Source: Streptomyces cynarae (GTDB lineage: Bacteria; Actinomycetota; Actinomycetes; Streptomycetales; Streptomycetaceae). From it: 64,000 nucleotides of DNA. Made by a program: the position numbers and the translations under genes. How positions within the stretch are numbered: position 1 is the first letter of the stretch; each line of letters begins with the position of its first letter. Below, piece by piece: positions 9,566 to 18,994 of the stretch. Under the pieces are notes generated by a model, which worked only from the letters and a program-made list of their open reading frames with translations, was not told the DNA's origin and did no database searches. The stretch covers positions 6,540,001 to 6,604,000 of the forward strand of contig NZ_CP106793.1 of assembly GCF_025642135.1 (NCBI RefSeq). The letters are read 5' to 3'.

Positions 9566-10755
9566 TGGCACTCCCCGCCTGGGCCGACCACCCGGAGCCG
9601 CTGGCCCTCGGCTCCGCGCCCGTCCCCGAGTACGGCTCGGGCTCGCTGGCCGATGTCCTGCCCACCCTGGCGGCGGGCATGGGGGTGCCCGGCCAGAACG
9701 CCGCCATACCGGAACTGACCGCCGCCGACCGCAACTGCGTCTTCCTGATCGATGGGCTCGGCTGGGAGCAGCTGAAGGCGCACCCCGACGAGGCGCCCTT
9801 CATGACCTCGCTCCTGGCGTCCTCCCGCGGGGGCACGGGGCGGCCCATCACCGCCGGCTACCCGGCGACCACGGCGACCTCGCTGGCCTCCGTCGGCACC
9901 GGCCTGCCCCCGGGCGCGCACGGCCTGCCCGGCTACACCGTGCGCAACCCGGACACCGGGGAGCTGATGAACCAGCTGCGCTGGCAGCCGTGGACCCCGC
10001 CGCAGGTCTGGCAGCCGTACCCGACCGTGTTCCAGCTCGCTCACGACGCCGGTGTGCACACCGCACAGGTCTCCTCCCCGGCGTTCGAGAACACCCCGCT
10101 GACGAAGGTCGCGCTCAGTGGCGGAACGTTCCGCGGGAAGCTGACCGGCGAAGACCGCATGGACCTGGCGGCCGAGCAACTGGCCGCCGGCGAGCGCTCC
10201 TTGGTGTACACGTACTACTCCGAGCTGGACGGCGCCGGCCATCGATTCGGCGTCGAATCCGACACCTGGCGCGGCCAGCTCATGTACGTCGACCGGCTGG
10301 TCCAGCGCCTGGCCGAGCAGCTGCCGCCGCGCACCGCCCTGTACGTGACCGCCGACCACGGCATGCTCGACATCCCGTTCGACGAGCGGCACCGCATCGA
10401 CTTCGACGAGGACTGGGAGCTGCGCGCCGGCGTCGCCCTGCTCGGCGGCGAGGGGCGCGCACGGCACGTCTACGCGCTGCCGGGCGCCGGGAACGACGTC
10501 CTGACCTGTTGGCGCGAGGTCCTCGGCGAGCAGTTCTGGGTGGCCTCGCGGGACGAGGCGATCGCGGCGGGCTGGTTCGGCCCCCATATCGACGACCGCG
10601 TGTACCCGCGCATCGGTGACGTGGTCGCCGCGGCCCATGACGACGTGCTGATCATCGCCTCCGAGCGGGAGCCGAAGGAATCGGCCATGGTCGGCAACCA
10701 CGGCTCGATGACGGCCGTGGAACAGCTGGTGCCCCTGCTGGAAGTGCGCACCTGA
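9565..10755 (+). CDS. Alkaline phosphatase superfamily nucleotide pyrophosphatase/phosphodiesterase
   Basis: A 396-residue metal-dependent phosphodiesterase of the NPP/alkaline-phosphatase fold. The visible metal and nucleophile motifs are FLIDGLG (D63), GYPATTATS with the candidate threonine nucleophile at 102-103, DGAGHRFG, TADHGMLD and the late NHGS. Members hydrolyse phosphodiester or pyrophosphate bonds in nucleotides and sugar nucleotides; the substrate here is unknown. There is no signal peptide, so it is probably cytoplasmic. The ATG sits inside the upstream stop (TGATG), so the pair is translationally coupled. Thymidine kinase follows about 100 bases downstream. Confidence 0.9.
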   Translation: MALPAWADHPEPLALGSAPVPEYGSGSLADVLPTLAAGMGVPGQNAAIPELTAADRNCVFLIDGLGWEQLKAHPDEAPFMTSLLASSRGGTGRPITAGYPATTATSLASVGTGLPPGAHGLPGYTVRNPDTGELMNQLRWQPWTPPQVWQPYPTVFQLAHDAGVHTAQVSSPAFENTPLTKVALSGGTFRGKLTGEDRMDLAAEQLAAGERSLVYTYYSELDGAGHRFGVESDTWRGQLMYVDRLVQRLAEQLPPRTALYVTADHGMLDIPFDERHRIDFDEDWELRAGVALLGGEGRARHVYALPGAGNDVLTCWREVLGEQFWVASRDEAIAAGWFGPHIDDRVYPRIGDVVAAAHDDVLIIASEREPKESAMVGNHGSMTAVEQLVPLLEVRT

Positions 10756-10858
10756 CCTCCATCTGACCGCCACCCGAGCGTGGTGCGCGCCCGCGCGCCC
10801 AGTACGCTCCTGAAGATCCCCCATGCCCTCCGCCCCGCCCGAAAGGCCTCGATCTCCC

Positions 10859-11509
10859 ATGCCCGAGCTGGTGTTCTTCTCCGGAACCATGGACTGCGGG
10901 AAGTCGACACTGGCTCTCCAGATCGAGCACAACCGCTCCGCGCGCGGCCTCCAGGGCATGATCTTCACCCGGGACGACCGGGCGGGCGAGGGCAAGCTCT
11001 CCTCCCGCCTGGGTCTGGTGACCGACGCCGTGGAGGTGGGCGACGGACAGGACCTGTACGCCCACGTCGTCGACCACCTCTCCCAGGGCGGGCGAGCGGA
11101 CTACGTGATCGCGGACGAGGCGCAGTTCCTGGCGCCGGAGCAGATAGACCAGCTGGCCCGTGTGGTCGACGACCTCGGTCTCGACGTCTACGCCTTCGGT
11201 ATCACGACCGATTTCCGCACCAAGCTCTTCCCCGGCTCGCAGCGCCTGGTGGAGCTGGCCGACCGGGTCGAGGTCCTCCAGGTGGAGGCGCTGTGCTGGT
11301 GCGGCGCCCGCGCGACGCACAACGCGCGCACGGTGGGCGGCGAGATGGTGGTCGAGGGCGCCCAGGTCGTCGTGGGCGACGTGACCCAGTCGGCGGACGA
11401 GATCGGTTACGAGGTGCTGTGCCGCCGCCACCACCGGCGCCGTATGACGGCGGCCGCCGCGCGCGCGGCGGCCCTCTCCCCGGACGTCCTGCCGGTGTCG
11501 TCCATCTGA
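10859..11509 (+). CDS. tdk: Thymidine kinase
   Basis: A 216-residue type II thymidine kinase, which phosphorylates thymidine to dTMP in pyrimidine salvage. The P-loop FSGTMDCGKST is at residues 7-17 and the Walker B-like segment YVIADEAQFL follows. The lasso-domain zinc ligands are in ALCWCG and VLCRRHH. An upstream in-frame ATG at 10823 would add 12 residues of proline-rich sequence; I prefer 10859 because the fold starts there. dut, further along, acts in the same dTMP supply pathway. Confidence 0.9.
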   Translation: MPELVFFSGTMDCGKSTLALQIEHNRSARGLQGMIFTRDDRAGEGKLSSRLGLVTDAVEVGDGQDLYAHVVDHLSQGGRADYVIADEAQFLAPEQIDQLARVVDDLGLDVYAFGITTDFRTKLFPGSQRLVELADRVEVLQVEALCWCGARATHNARTVGGEMVVEGAQVVVGDVTQSADEIGYEVLCRRHHRRRMTAAAARAAALSPDVLPVSSI

Positions 11510-11528
11510 CGCCCCGGCGATTCACCCG

Positions 11529-12344
11529 TCAGGAGTCGGCTCGGTCGAGCGGGCTCACCACCGAGAACGTCGCGCCCTCCGGGTCCGCGACCGCGACCAC
11601 ACGGCCCAGGGCGGTGCTGCGACCGGGACTCACGACGCGTCCGCCCAGCTCGGTGACCCGCTCGGCGGCCGTGTCGGCGTCCTCGACCCGGAAGTGCGTC
11701 AGCCAGTGCGGACCCCGGTCGCGGGGGAGGGCGTGCCCGACACCGTGGATGCCGGCGACCGGACGGCCCTCGATGTGCAGGGTGCGGTAGTCGGAGTCGG
11801 CGGTCGACACCGGCTCCTCCTCGTAGCCGAAGACCGTCCGGTAGAACGTGGCGACGCTCGCCGTGTCGTAGGTCAGCAGCTCGTTCCAGGCAGGGGTGCC
11901 GGAGACGCCGGTCAGGCCGGTGCCGAGGTGTTCGGCCGCCTGCCAGATGCCGAACACCGCGCCCGTCGGGTCGCAGGCGATCGCCAGGCGCCCGGCCTCG
12001 GCGGCGTCCAGCGGACCGACCCCCACCGTGCCGCCGCAGCTGCGGACCGCCTCGGCGGTCGCGTCCACGTCGTCCGAGCCGAGGTACGGCGTCCAGGCGA
12101 TCGGGAGATGGCGGTCAGGCGGCAGTTGGCCGATGCCCGCCACCTCGTAGCCGTGCAGCACGGCCCGTACATAGGGCCCGAGTTGCTGCGGTCCCGGGCG
12201 GAACTCCCAGCGGAACAGCGCCCGGTAGAACTCCTGGGTCGCGGCCATCCCGTGCACCATCAGACTCACCCAGCACGGTACGCCGGGCGCCGGCCTCTCG
12301 TGCGCCGTGCCGGTCAGGCCCGCCGACCCCGGTGCCTCGATCAT
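11529..12344 (-). CDS. VOC (glyoxalase/bleomycin-resistance fold) family protein
   Basis: A 271-residue protein made of two tandem vicinal-oxygen-chelate modules. The first, about 20-140, contains PCWVSLMVHGMAATQEFYRALFRW; the second, about 150-265, contains WNELLTYDTASVATFYRTVFGYE and ends with DPEGATFSVVSPL. Each has the beta-alpha-beta-beta-beta pattern. The family includes dioxygenases, glyoxalases and antibiotic-binding proteins; which applies cannot be told. The ATG at 12344 has GAGGAG about 9 bases upstream; a GTG six bases earlier is possible. Confidence 0.85.
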   Translation of the reverse strand: MIEAPGSAGLTGTAHERPAPGVPCWVSLMVHGMAATQEFYRALFRWEFRPGPQQLGPYVRAVLHGYEVAGIGQLPPDRHLPIAWTPYLGSDDVDATAEAVRSCGGTVGVGPLDAAEAGRLAIACDPTGAVFGIWQAAEHLGTGLTGVSGTPAWNELLTYDTASVATFYRTVFGYEEEPVSTADSDYRTLHIEGRPVAGIHGVGHALPRDRGPHWLTHFRVEDADTAAERVTELGGRVVSPGRSTALGRVVAVADPEGATFSVVSPLDRADS

Positions 12345-12665
12345 CGTCACTCTCTCCTCGGCCCTTCGTGGTGGCCGTTCAGCTTCCGCCCGGGTGCACC
12401 TGTGCCGGGTGGGCGCGGGTGCACGGTCCGCGCCGATGGTCGCACCACCGGTCGCACCACGGGCTCCGGCCGCGCCGTGCGGTACGGCTCCCGGCCACAG
12501 GGGCTCGAGGGGACGGTGCTCGTGCGTCGCGGTGTGATCGCCGTGTGCGGTCCATCGGCTGTACAGCATGTGCCCGATCCCGTACAGCGCGTGATCGGAC
12601 CTGTCCGGCGGAGCAGAGTAGCGGGACCTGGGCGAGAGGGCCACCCCGTGCGCGAGGATGGGGCC
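12345..12665. other. Divergent intergenic region, VOC gene / sseA
   Basis: About 320 bases between divergent starts. The sseA start is preceded by GAGGAT ending 6 bases before the ATG, a leaderless-type arrangement. I see no other element. Confidence 0.4.
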
Positions 12666-13520
12666 ATGAAGGCCATCATCACCGCATCCGAACTCGCGAG
12701 CGAACTGGCGGGAGCGCGGCCGCCGACGCTCCTGGACATCCGCTGGCAGCTGAGCACCGCGACGGCGGCCGGCGCCGCTCCTTTCGACGGCCGTGCCGAG
12801 TACGCGGCCGGACACGTTCCGGGGGCCGTCTTCGTCGACCTGGACACCGATCTCGCGGATCCGCCGGGGCCGGCCGGTCGGCATCCGCTGCCCGGCATCG
12901 AGCGTTTCGGTGCGGCGATGCGGGCCGCAGGCGTCTCCTCGGACCGGCCGGTGGTGGTGTACGACGGCGGGCAGGGCTGGGCCGCCGCGCGCGCGTGGTG
13001 GCTGCTGCGCTTCGCGGGTCACCCGGATGTGCGGGTGCTCGACGGCGGTCTGTCCGCCTGGGAGGGGTCCCTGGCCTCCGGGATCGAAACGGCGCCCGAG
13101 CCGGGCGACTTCCGGCCCGCACCGGGTGCGCTGCCGCTGCTCGACGCGGACGGCGCGGCGGCGCTCGCCCGCACGGGGCTGCTCCTGGACGCGCGGGCCG
13201 GTGAGCGCTACCGGGGCGAGGTCGAGCCGATCGACCCGGTGGGCGGGCACATTCCGGGCGCGGTGTCGGCGCCGACGGCTCAGAACCTGACCGAAACCGG
13301 CCACTTCCTACCCCAGGAGGAACTCGCCGAGCGCTTCAAGGCGCTCGGCGTCACCGAGGGCACCGAGGTCGGCGTGTACTGCGGCTCGGGCGTCTCCGCG
13401 GCCCAGCAGGTGCTGGCGCTGACGCTCGCCGGCATCCCGGCCGCGCTGTACGTGGGGTCGTGGTCGGAGTGGTCGTCGGACAGCAACCGCCCCGTGGCGG
13501 TGGGCCCCGACCCGCAGTGA
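12666..13520 (+). CDS. sseA: Thiosulfate/3-mercaptopyruvate sulfurtransferase (tandem rhodanese)
   Basis: A 284-residue two-domain rhodanese. The N-terminal inactive domain (about 10-140) has DGGQGWAA where the cysteine loop would be. The C-terminal domain carries the catalytic cysteine C239 in YCGSGVSA; a CGSGV(S/T)A loop is typical of the mercaptopyruvate-type SseA family. It transfers sulfane sulfur to thiol or cyanide acceptors in the cytoplasm. The start at 12666 is the only sensible one, lying just before MKAIITASEL. It ends at a hairpin shared with sepH. Confidence 0.92.
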   Translation: MKAIITASELASELAGARPPTLLDIRWQLSTATAAGAAPFDGRAEYAAGHVPGAVFVDLDTDLADPPGPAGRHPLPGIERFGAAMRAAGVSSDRPVVVYDGGQGWAAARAWWLLRFAGHPDVRVLDGGLSAWEGSLASGIETAPEPGDFRPAPGALPLLDADGAAALARTGLLLDARAGERYRGEVEPIDPVGGHIPGAVSAPTAQNLTETGHFLPQEELAERFKALGVTEGTEVGVYCGSGVSAAQQVLALTLAGIPAALYVGSWSEWSSDSNRPVAVGPDPQ

Positions 13521-13525
13521 GCGTG

Positions 13526-13564
13526 GCGGTGGGGTGTACGCCGCCTCGACGTACACCCCACCGC
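13526..13564. terminator. Bidirectional hairpin terminator, sseA / sepH
   Basis: Perfect 15-bp arms (GCGGTGGGGTGTACG and complement) around a 9-base loop lie between two convergent stop codons. Confidence 0.8.
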
Positions 13565-13587
13565 TCAGAGCCTGTGTTCCGGTCCGG

Positions 13588-14625
13588 CTACTCCTGCTTC
13601 TTGCGGCGCGTACCGAACACGATTTCGTCCCAACTCGGGACCGCCGCTCTGCGGCCCGGGCGGACACCGTCCGCCTCGGCCTGACGGTCCGTCGCGCCGA
13701 TCAGCCGGTCGCGGTGGCTGCCGACCGTGCGCGGCATGAGAACGTCCGCGTACGCCGATCCGGCCGAGGCCGAGGCCGCGGGAGGCTCCTCCGCCGCGGG
13801 TTCCTGTACGGGCTCCTCCGGCTCCTCGGCGGGCCGCTCGGGCACGACCAGGTCGCCGCGGAAGCTCGGCACCGCCTCCAGGAGGCTGGTGAGCGAGTCC
13901 CGCTCGCCGGTACTCTCCTCCGCCGGCTCGGTCGCCTGCGACGGCAGCGCGGGACGGTCCGACTGCCGCTCCGGGGCGCGGTCGAGCCGGCCCTCGCGGG
14001 GCAGACGGGCGATCCGTGGCACGAAGGGGTAGCTCGGCTCGGGCGCCGACAGGTCGTCGGACTCGCCGATCAGCGCGCGCGCCTCGTCGTCGACGGCCTG
14101 GACGAGTCGGCGGGGCGGGTCGTAGGTCCAGGTCGCCGAGTGCGGTTCGCCCGCCACCCGGTAGACCAGGATCACCTCCCAGGTGCCGTCGTCGCGGCGC
14201 CAGGAGTCCCACTGGACGGTGTCCTTCTCGGCGCCGCGCAGCAGCAGCCGCTCCTGGACGGCCTCGCCGAGCTGGGGACCGGTGTTCTCGCCCGGCCGGC
14301 GCACGGGTGTCTTGCGTGCCCGCTCGGCCATGAAGGCACGCTCGGCCAGTACGGGGCCCTCGAAGCGGCGCACGCGGTCGACGGGGATACCGGCGAGCTG
14401 GGCGACCTCCTCCGCGGACGCACCGGCACGTATACGGGCCTGGATGTCGCGGGGGCGGAGATGGCTCTCCACCTCGATCTCGATCTGGCCGAGGCGGGGA
14501 CGATCGCCGCGCACGGCGGCGCGGAGCCGTTCGTCGATCGGAAGCGTGTACTCCGTGCTGTCCGCAGCCTTCAGCACCAGCCGTGTGCCGTCATTGGAGA
14601 CGGCCACGACACGCAGTTCGGGCAT
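13588..14625 (-). CDS. sepH: Cell division protein SepH
   Basis: A 345-residue SepH (DUF3071) protein. The N-terminal domain begins MPELRVVAVSNDGTRLVLKA and contains the helix-turn-helix-like stretch RPRDIQARIRAGASAEEVAQLAGIPVDRVRRFEGPVLAERAFMAERA (about 55-100). A conserved WDSWRRDDGTWEVILVY segment follows, then a long disordered, proline/glutamate-rich linker, and a basic end (VFGTRRKKQE). In Streptomyces and mycobacteria SepH binds FtsZ and stimulates Z-ring assembly during sporulation and vegetative septation. The start has GGGAGG 8 bases upstream. Length and context agree with known SepH. Confidence 0.96.
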   Translation of the reverse strand: MPELRVVAVSNDGTRLVLKAADSTEYTLPIDERLRAAVRGDRPRLGQIEIEVESHLRPRDIQARIRAGASAEEVAQLAGIPVDRVRRFEGPVLAERAFMAERARKTPVRRPGENTGPQLGEAVQERLLLRGAEKDTVQWDSWRRDDGTWEVILVYRVAGEPHSATWTYDPPRRLVQAVDDEARALIGESDDLSAPEPSYPFVPRIARLPREGRLDRAPERQSDRPALPSQATEPAEESTGERDSLTSLLEAVPSFRGDLVVPERPAEEPEEPVQEPAAEEPPAASASAGSAYADVLMPRTVGSHRDRLIGATDRQAEADGVRPGRRAAVPSWDEIVFGTRRKKQE

Positions 14626-15092
14626 GGGGACCTCCCGGGTGGTGCCTGCCGACGTCACGTGCGTCGCTGCTTCCGCTAGTCGAGTGTGGCCTGCCCGGGT
14701 GCAGCCTGCCACAACCTTGCCGAGTTGCCCGGCGTGTCGGGCACGGGCCCTGCATCGCCGTTATGGCACGGTTACCTATTCGCAACGCAAAGTGACCAAC
14801 TCTGTCACCCTGTGCAACTAGCCCCCTCCCGGCGGTCCAGCAAGGCCCCGGACACCCTGGCGGGAGACCGGACCCAGGGCTCGCAACAGTACTCCATTCG
14901 GGCCACGCGCGTGGATCGGCACGCCGCCCAAGTTCTGGCAAGGGGTACGAGTTGGCCGTCCGGTGCGCCGTTTTCGTGGCCCTCAAACGTGGCGTACTTC
15001 ATCTGACCGGCAGAAACGGAACGATTCGCTTCGAGTGTCGCCGTGTTTCTGAGCGTCCCTCAACTCGCGGTGCCCCGGCCGAACGAAATCCT
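14626..15092. other. Intergenic region upstream of sepH
   Basis: About 470 bases between sepH and the co-oriented lactone-oxidase gene. On the minus strand near 14780-14800 there is a TTGGTC hexamer followed about 15 bases later by TAGGTA, a possible sepH promoter, weakly supported. A 65-codon minus-strand frame at 14805-15002 has no recognisable homology. Confidence 0.4.
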
Positions 15093-16412
15093 CTAGTCCC
15101 CCAGCACCCGGCGCAGATAGTCGTTGCCGAAGAGCCGGTCCGGGTCGAGGCGGTCCCTCAGTGCGGTGAACTCGCCGAAGCGCGGGTAGGTCTTGGCCAG
15201 GTACTCCGCGTCGCGCGTGTGCACCTTGCCCCAGTGGGGGCGCCCCTCGTGTGCCGTGAAGATGCGCTCGGCGGCGGTGAAGTACGCCTGATAGGGCGTC
15301 CCGCGGAACATGTGTACGGCGACGTAGGCGCTGTCCCGGCCGGACGCCGTGGACAGGGCGATGTCGTCGGCCGGGGCGGTGCGGACCTCGACGGGGAAGC
15401 TGACGCGCAGGTCCGACCGGTCGACCATGGTCTTCAGTTCGCGCAGCGTCTCGACCAGGGCCTCGCGCGGGACGGCGTACTCCATCTCCACGAACCGCAC
15501 CCGGCGCGGGGATGTGAAGACCTGGTAGGGGATGTCGGTGTACGTACGGGCCGACAGGGCGCGGCTCGATATCCGGGCGATCGCCGGGATCGTGGCGGGC
15601 ACGGCCTGGCCGACCAGGTTGGCCACGTGGAAGACGCCGTTGGAGAGGAACTCGTCCTCGAACCAGCCGCTCACCTGCCCGATCGGCCGACGGGGCCCGA
15701 GACTGCGGTTGTTGCGCTTGGTGTTGGTGTTCCCGGTGTGCGGGAACCAGTAGAACTCGAAGTGCTCGTTCTCGGCCCACAGTTCGTCGAACTCGGCGAG
15801 GACCTTCTCGAACGGCATCGGTTCTTCGCGGGCGGTGAGCAGGAAGAGGGGCTCCACCGCGAAGGTGATCGCGGTGATGATCCCGAGTGCGCCCAGGCCG
15901 ATGCGGGCGGCCGAGAAGACGTCCGGGTTCTCCCGCTCCGAACAGGTGAGCACCGAGCCGTCCGCCGTCACCAGTTCGAGCCCCTTGATCTGCGCGGCGA
16001 TCGAGCCGGAGTCCCGGCCGGTGCCGTGCGTGCCGGTGCTGGTGGCGCCCGAGACGGTCTGCTCCATGATGTCGCCCATGTTCGTGAGGGACAGTCCCTC
16101 GCGCGCGAGCGCCGTGTTGAGTCTCTTGAGGGGAGTGCCCGCCTCGACGGTGACCGTGCCGGCCGCACGGTCGATGCCGCGGATCCCGGTCAGCAGTTGA
16201 GGGCGGATCAACACGCCGTCGGTGGCGGCGGTGGCCGTGAAGGAGTGTCCGGTGCCGACGGCCTTCACCCTGAGCCCGTCCTCGGCCGCCTTCCGCACGG
16301 CGGCGGAGAGCTCCTCGACCGAGGCGGGGGTGACCGCCCGTACGGGCCGGGCGGTGACGTTCCCCGCCCAGTTACGCCACGTGCCGCTCTTCCCGCTCAC
16401 TGTGGTGCTCAT
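15093..16412 (-). CDS. D-arabinono-1,4-lactone oxidase family FAD-linked oxidoreductase
   Basis: A 439-residue aldonolactone/alditol oxidase of the VAO flavoprotein family. The FAD-binding PCMH domain covers about 15-190 with VKAVGTGHSFT; H56 is at the position of the covalent FAD histidine in this family. The C-terminal ALO domain carries RPHWGKVH and ends DPDRLFGNDYLRRVLGD, both family hallmarks. Members oxidise sugar lactones or alditols and reduce oxygen to peroxide. The ATG at 16412 is divergent from hemH. The exact sugar substrate cannot be read from sequence. Confidence 0.9.
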   Translation of the reverse strand: MSTTVSGKSGTWRNWAGNVTARPVRAVTPASVEELSAAVRKAAEDGLRVKAVGTGHSFTATAATDGVLIRPQLLTGIRGIDRAAGTVTVEAGTPLKRLNTALAREGLSLTNMGDIMEQTVSGATSTGTHGTGRDSGSIAAQIKGLELVTADGSVLTCSERENPDVFSAARIGLGALGIITAITFAVEPLFLLTAREEPMPFEKVLAEFDELWAENEHFEFYWFPHTGNTNTKRNNRSLGPRRPIGQVSGWFEDEFLSNGVFHVANLVGQAVPATIPAIARISSRALSARTYTDIPYQVFTSPRRVRFVEMEYAVPREALVETLRELKTMVDRSDLRVSFPVEVRTAPADDIALSTASGRDSAYVAVHMFRGTPYQAYFTAAERIFTAHEGRPHWGKVHTRDAEYLAKTYPRFGEFTALRDRLDPDRLFGNDYLRRVLGD

Positions 16413-16658
16413 GGGACCCTCCCCGCCGCGGATCCGGCCTGCCCGGCCGATGACGCCCGTACGGCCGTTCGACGAGAGCCGTTGTGATCACCGAGGGTGC
16501 GACGGACAGGCCCGCAACGAACAGCGCCATGATCGGAGACGGTAAGTTTCCGACCGGTAGGAAGGGGATCATACTCACGGCCCCGGCAGGTGCGCCCAGC
16601 AATCGTCGGCGGTGGGCGGCCGGTCCTCCTGTCGGTGGCGGGTGGCAGGATCGGAGAC

Positions 16659-17785
16659 ATGCCCGACGCACTCGACGCCAGCCCGTACGACGCTCTGCTG
16701 CTCCTCTCGTTCGGAGGCCCGGAGGGCCCGGACGACGTGGTCCCGTTCCTGGAGAACGTGACCCGGGGACGGGGCATCCCCAAGGAGCGCCTGAAGGAGG
16801 TGGGACAGCACTACTTCCTCTTCGGCGGGGTCAGCCCCATCAACAGCCAGAACCGCGCCCTGCTCGACGCCCTCCGCAAGGACTTCGCCGACCACGCCCT
16901 GGACCTGCCCGTCTACTGGGGCAACCGCAACTGGGCGCCCTATGTGACCGACACCCTGCGCGAGATGGTCGCCGACGGCCACCGCCGCATCCTCGTCCTC
17001 GCCACCAGCGCGTACGCCTCGTACTCCGGCTGCCGTCAGTACCGCGAGGACCTCGCGGGCGCCCTGGCCACCCTGGAGGCCGAGGGCCTCGAGCTGCCCC
17101 GGGTCGACAAGCTGCGGCACTACTTCAACCACCCGGGCTTCGTGGAGCCGATGATCGAGGGCGTCCTGAAGTCGCTGGCCGACCTCCCCGAGGACGTCCG
17201 GGCCGGGGCGCACATCGCCTTCACCACCCACTCCGTCCCGACCTCCGCGGCGGACGCCTCCGGCCCCGCCGAGGAGCACGGGGACGGCGGGGCGTACGTG
17301 CGGCAGCACCTCGACGTCGCGCGGCTGGTCGCCGACGCGGTGCGCGAGCGGACCGGCGTCGACCACGCCTGGCAGCTCGTCTACCAGTCGCGCTCGGGCG
17401 CCCCGCACATCCCGTGGCTGGAGCCGGACATCTGCGACCACCTGGAGCAGCTGCACGGCGCCGGGGTCCCGGCGGTCGTGATGGCCCCCATCGGGTTCGT
17501 CTCGGACCACATGGAGGTGCTGTACGACCTCGACACGGAGGCCACGGCGAAGGCCGAGGAGCTGGGGCTGCCGGTGCGCCGCTCGGCCACCGTGGGCGCC
17601 GACCCGCGGTTCGCCGCCGCGATCCGTGACCTGATCGCCGAGCGCGCCGCCACCGAGCGCGGGCAGCAGGTGACCCCCTGCGCCCTCGGCGCCCTGGGCC
17701 CGAGCCACAACGTCTGTCCGGTCGGGTGCTGCCCGGCCCGCGCCCCAAGCCCGCCGCGGCGGGCGCCGACAGCCCGTACGCATGA
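16659..17785 (+). CDS. hemH: Coproporphyrin III ferrochelatase (3' end appears frameshifted)
   Basis: The actinobacterial ferrochelatase inserts Fe2+ into coproporphyrin III in haem synthesis. Visible features are the N-terminal [13 protein letters not shown], the catalytic FTTHSVP histidine (H191), [16 protein letters not shown] (E286), and C-terminal cysteines at 341, 353, 357 and 358, the usual 2Fe-2S ligands of this clade. After [11 protein letters not shown] the reading frame slips. As printed it runs on through suhB in a wrong frame to 18620. One extra C in the CCCC run at 17743-17746 would give [12 protein letters not shown] and a TGA at 17783-17785 overlapping the next start region. 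I therefore give the restored end. The length would be 375 residues. The ATG follows CAGGAT by 7 bases. Confidence 0.85.
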
Positions 17786-17793
17786 GGAGCACC

Positions 17794-18612
17794 GTGACCG
17801 AGCAGTCCGAACCGACCGAGCGGCTGAAGGCCGAACTCCTCGAGATCGCGCTGGAGGCCGCCACGCGCGCGGGCGCCTTCCTGCGCGACGGGCGCCCCGA
17901 CGACCTCGGGGTGGCCGCCACCAAGTCCAGCGCCATCGACGTGGTCACCGAGATGGACATCGCCGCCGAGAAGCTGATCACCGGGCTGCTCGCCGACCGC
18001 CGGCCCGACGACGGCCTGCTCGGCGAGGAGGGTGCCAGCGTCGAGGGCAGCAGTGGTGTCGAGTGGGTGATCGACCCGATCGACGGCACCGTCAACTACC
18101 TGTACGGACTCCCCAGTTGGGCGATCTCCATCGCGGCCCGCAAGGACGGGGAGACGCTCGTCGGGGTGGTCCACGCGCCCATGCGCCAGGAGACCTTCCG
18201 AGCCGTCCTGGGCGGGGGCGCGTTCCTGAACGACCGCCCTGCGCGCGTGCGCCCCGCGCCCGAGCTGGGCCTCGCCCTGGTGGGCACCGGCTTCGGCTAC
18301 CTCGCCGAGCGCAAGGCCCGGCAGGCCGAGGTGGTCCGCCGGATGATCCCCGAGGTGCGGGACATCCGCCGGGGCGGCTCCGCCGCGATCGACCTGTGCG
18401 ACGTGGCGGCGGGCCGTCTGGACGCGTACTACGAGCGCGGCCTGAACCCCTGGGACTACGCGGCGGGCGACCTGATCGCCCGCGAGGCGGGCGCCCGGAC
18501 CGGCGGCCGCCCCGGGGAGCCGGTCTCCCCGGAACTGACGATCGCGGCTCCACCGCCCCTCTTCGACCACCTCCAGACGCGGCTGGAGGAACTGGGGGCA
18601 TGGCACGACTGA
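17794..18612 (+). CDS. suhB: Inositol monophosphatase family protein
   Basis: A 272-residue Mg-dependent phosphatase of the IMPase/FBPase fold. Motifs in order are LLGEEGAS (metal glutamates), [17 protein letters not shown] (DPIDGTxN) and [16 protein letters not shown] (WDxAAG). These enzymes dephosphorylate inositol 1-phosphate, related sugar phosphates or, in bacteria, act like SuhB; the substrate here is not established. The GTG at 17794 is preferred because GAGGAG lies 4-5 bases upstream; an ATG at 17782 would add four residues. It is tightly coupled to hemH, whose intended stop is at 17783. Confidence 0.9.
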   Translation: MTEQSEPTERLKAELLEIALEAATRAGAFLRDGRPDDLGVAATKSSAIDVVTEMDIAAEKLITGLLADRRPDDGLLGEEGASVEGSSGVEWVIDPIDGTVNYLYGLPSWAISIAARKDGETLVGVVHAPMRQETFRAVLGGGAFLNDRPARVRPAPELGLALVGTGFGYLAERKARQAEVVRRMIPEVRDIRRGGSAAIDLCDVAAGRLDAYYERGLNPWDYAAGDLIAREAGARTGGRPGEPVSPELTIAAPPPLFDHLQTRLEELGAWHD

Positions 18613-18772
18613 GGATCTGACGACCCGCCCCGCGCCTGTGCCTCAGGGCGGCGGTCGCCGCCAGGTGCCCGGCGCGGGCCGTACCTGCCCCTGGAGGCCG
18701 GAGGGACCGCCTTCCGCGCCCTCGTGGGGCCGCGCCGGGCCCTCGCCTCGCAGCAGGCTCCGTACGCATGAA

Positions 18773-18806
18773 GCGGGGCCCCGGCCTGGATCTGCCGGGG
18801 CCCCGC
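18773..18806. terminator. Bidirectional hairpin terminator, suhB / small ORF
   Basis: Perfect 13-bp arms (GCGGGGCCCCGGC and complement) with an 8-base loop, 15 bases beyond the stop of the convergent small gene. Confidence 0.75.
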
Positions 18807-18820
18807 CTGCTGCGAGCTGA

Positions 18821-18994
18821 TCAGACGCGCGTCGCCGTGACTTCCACACCGTGCTCGGCGGCAAGGCGGTGCAGGTCGTCGAGCTCCGACTGTTCGACGT
18901 CCACGAGGAAGTCGTCGCCGGTTTCGCGGGCCCGCGTCAGGTCGGACTCGGTCGCCCGTATGCGCTGCAGAAGTCCTGCGGTGAATGCGTCCAT
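18821..18994 (-). CDS. Small conserved-looking hypothetical protein
   Basis: A 57-residue acidic, mostly helical protein (MDAFTAGLLQRIRATESDLTRARETGDDFLVDVEQSELDD...). The charge pattern suggests one long amphipathic helix pair. The ATG at 18994 has GAGGGGG 7 bases upstream, and the gene ends at a strong hairpin. It is divergent from cutR. I do not know its function; its position next to cutRS is probably conserved in Streptomyces, but that is memory rather than evidence here. Confidence 0.7.
   Translation of the reverse strand: MDAFTAGLLQRIRATESDLTRARETGDDFLVDVEQSELDDLHRLAAEHGVEVTATRV

Noticed and set aside
14805..15002. A 65-codon minus-strand gene upstream of sepH
   Set aside because: No recognisable homology, no clear ribosome site, and composition not protein-like.
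17794..18620. A genuine long C-terminal extension of ferrochelatase
   Set aside because: It is the +1 shadow of suhB, rich in Arg/Gly/Pro, and a one-base restoration gives the normal end.
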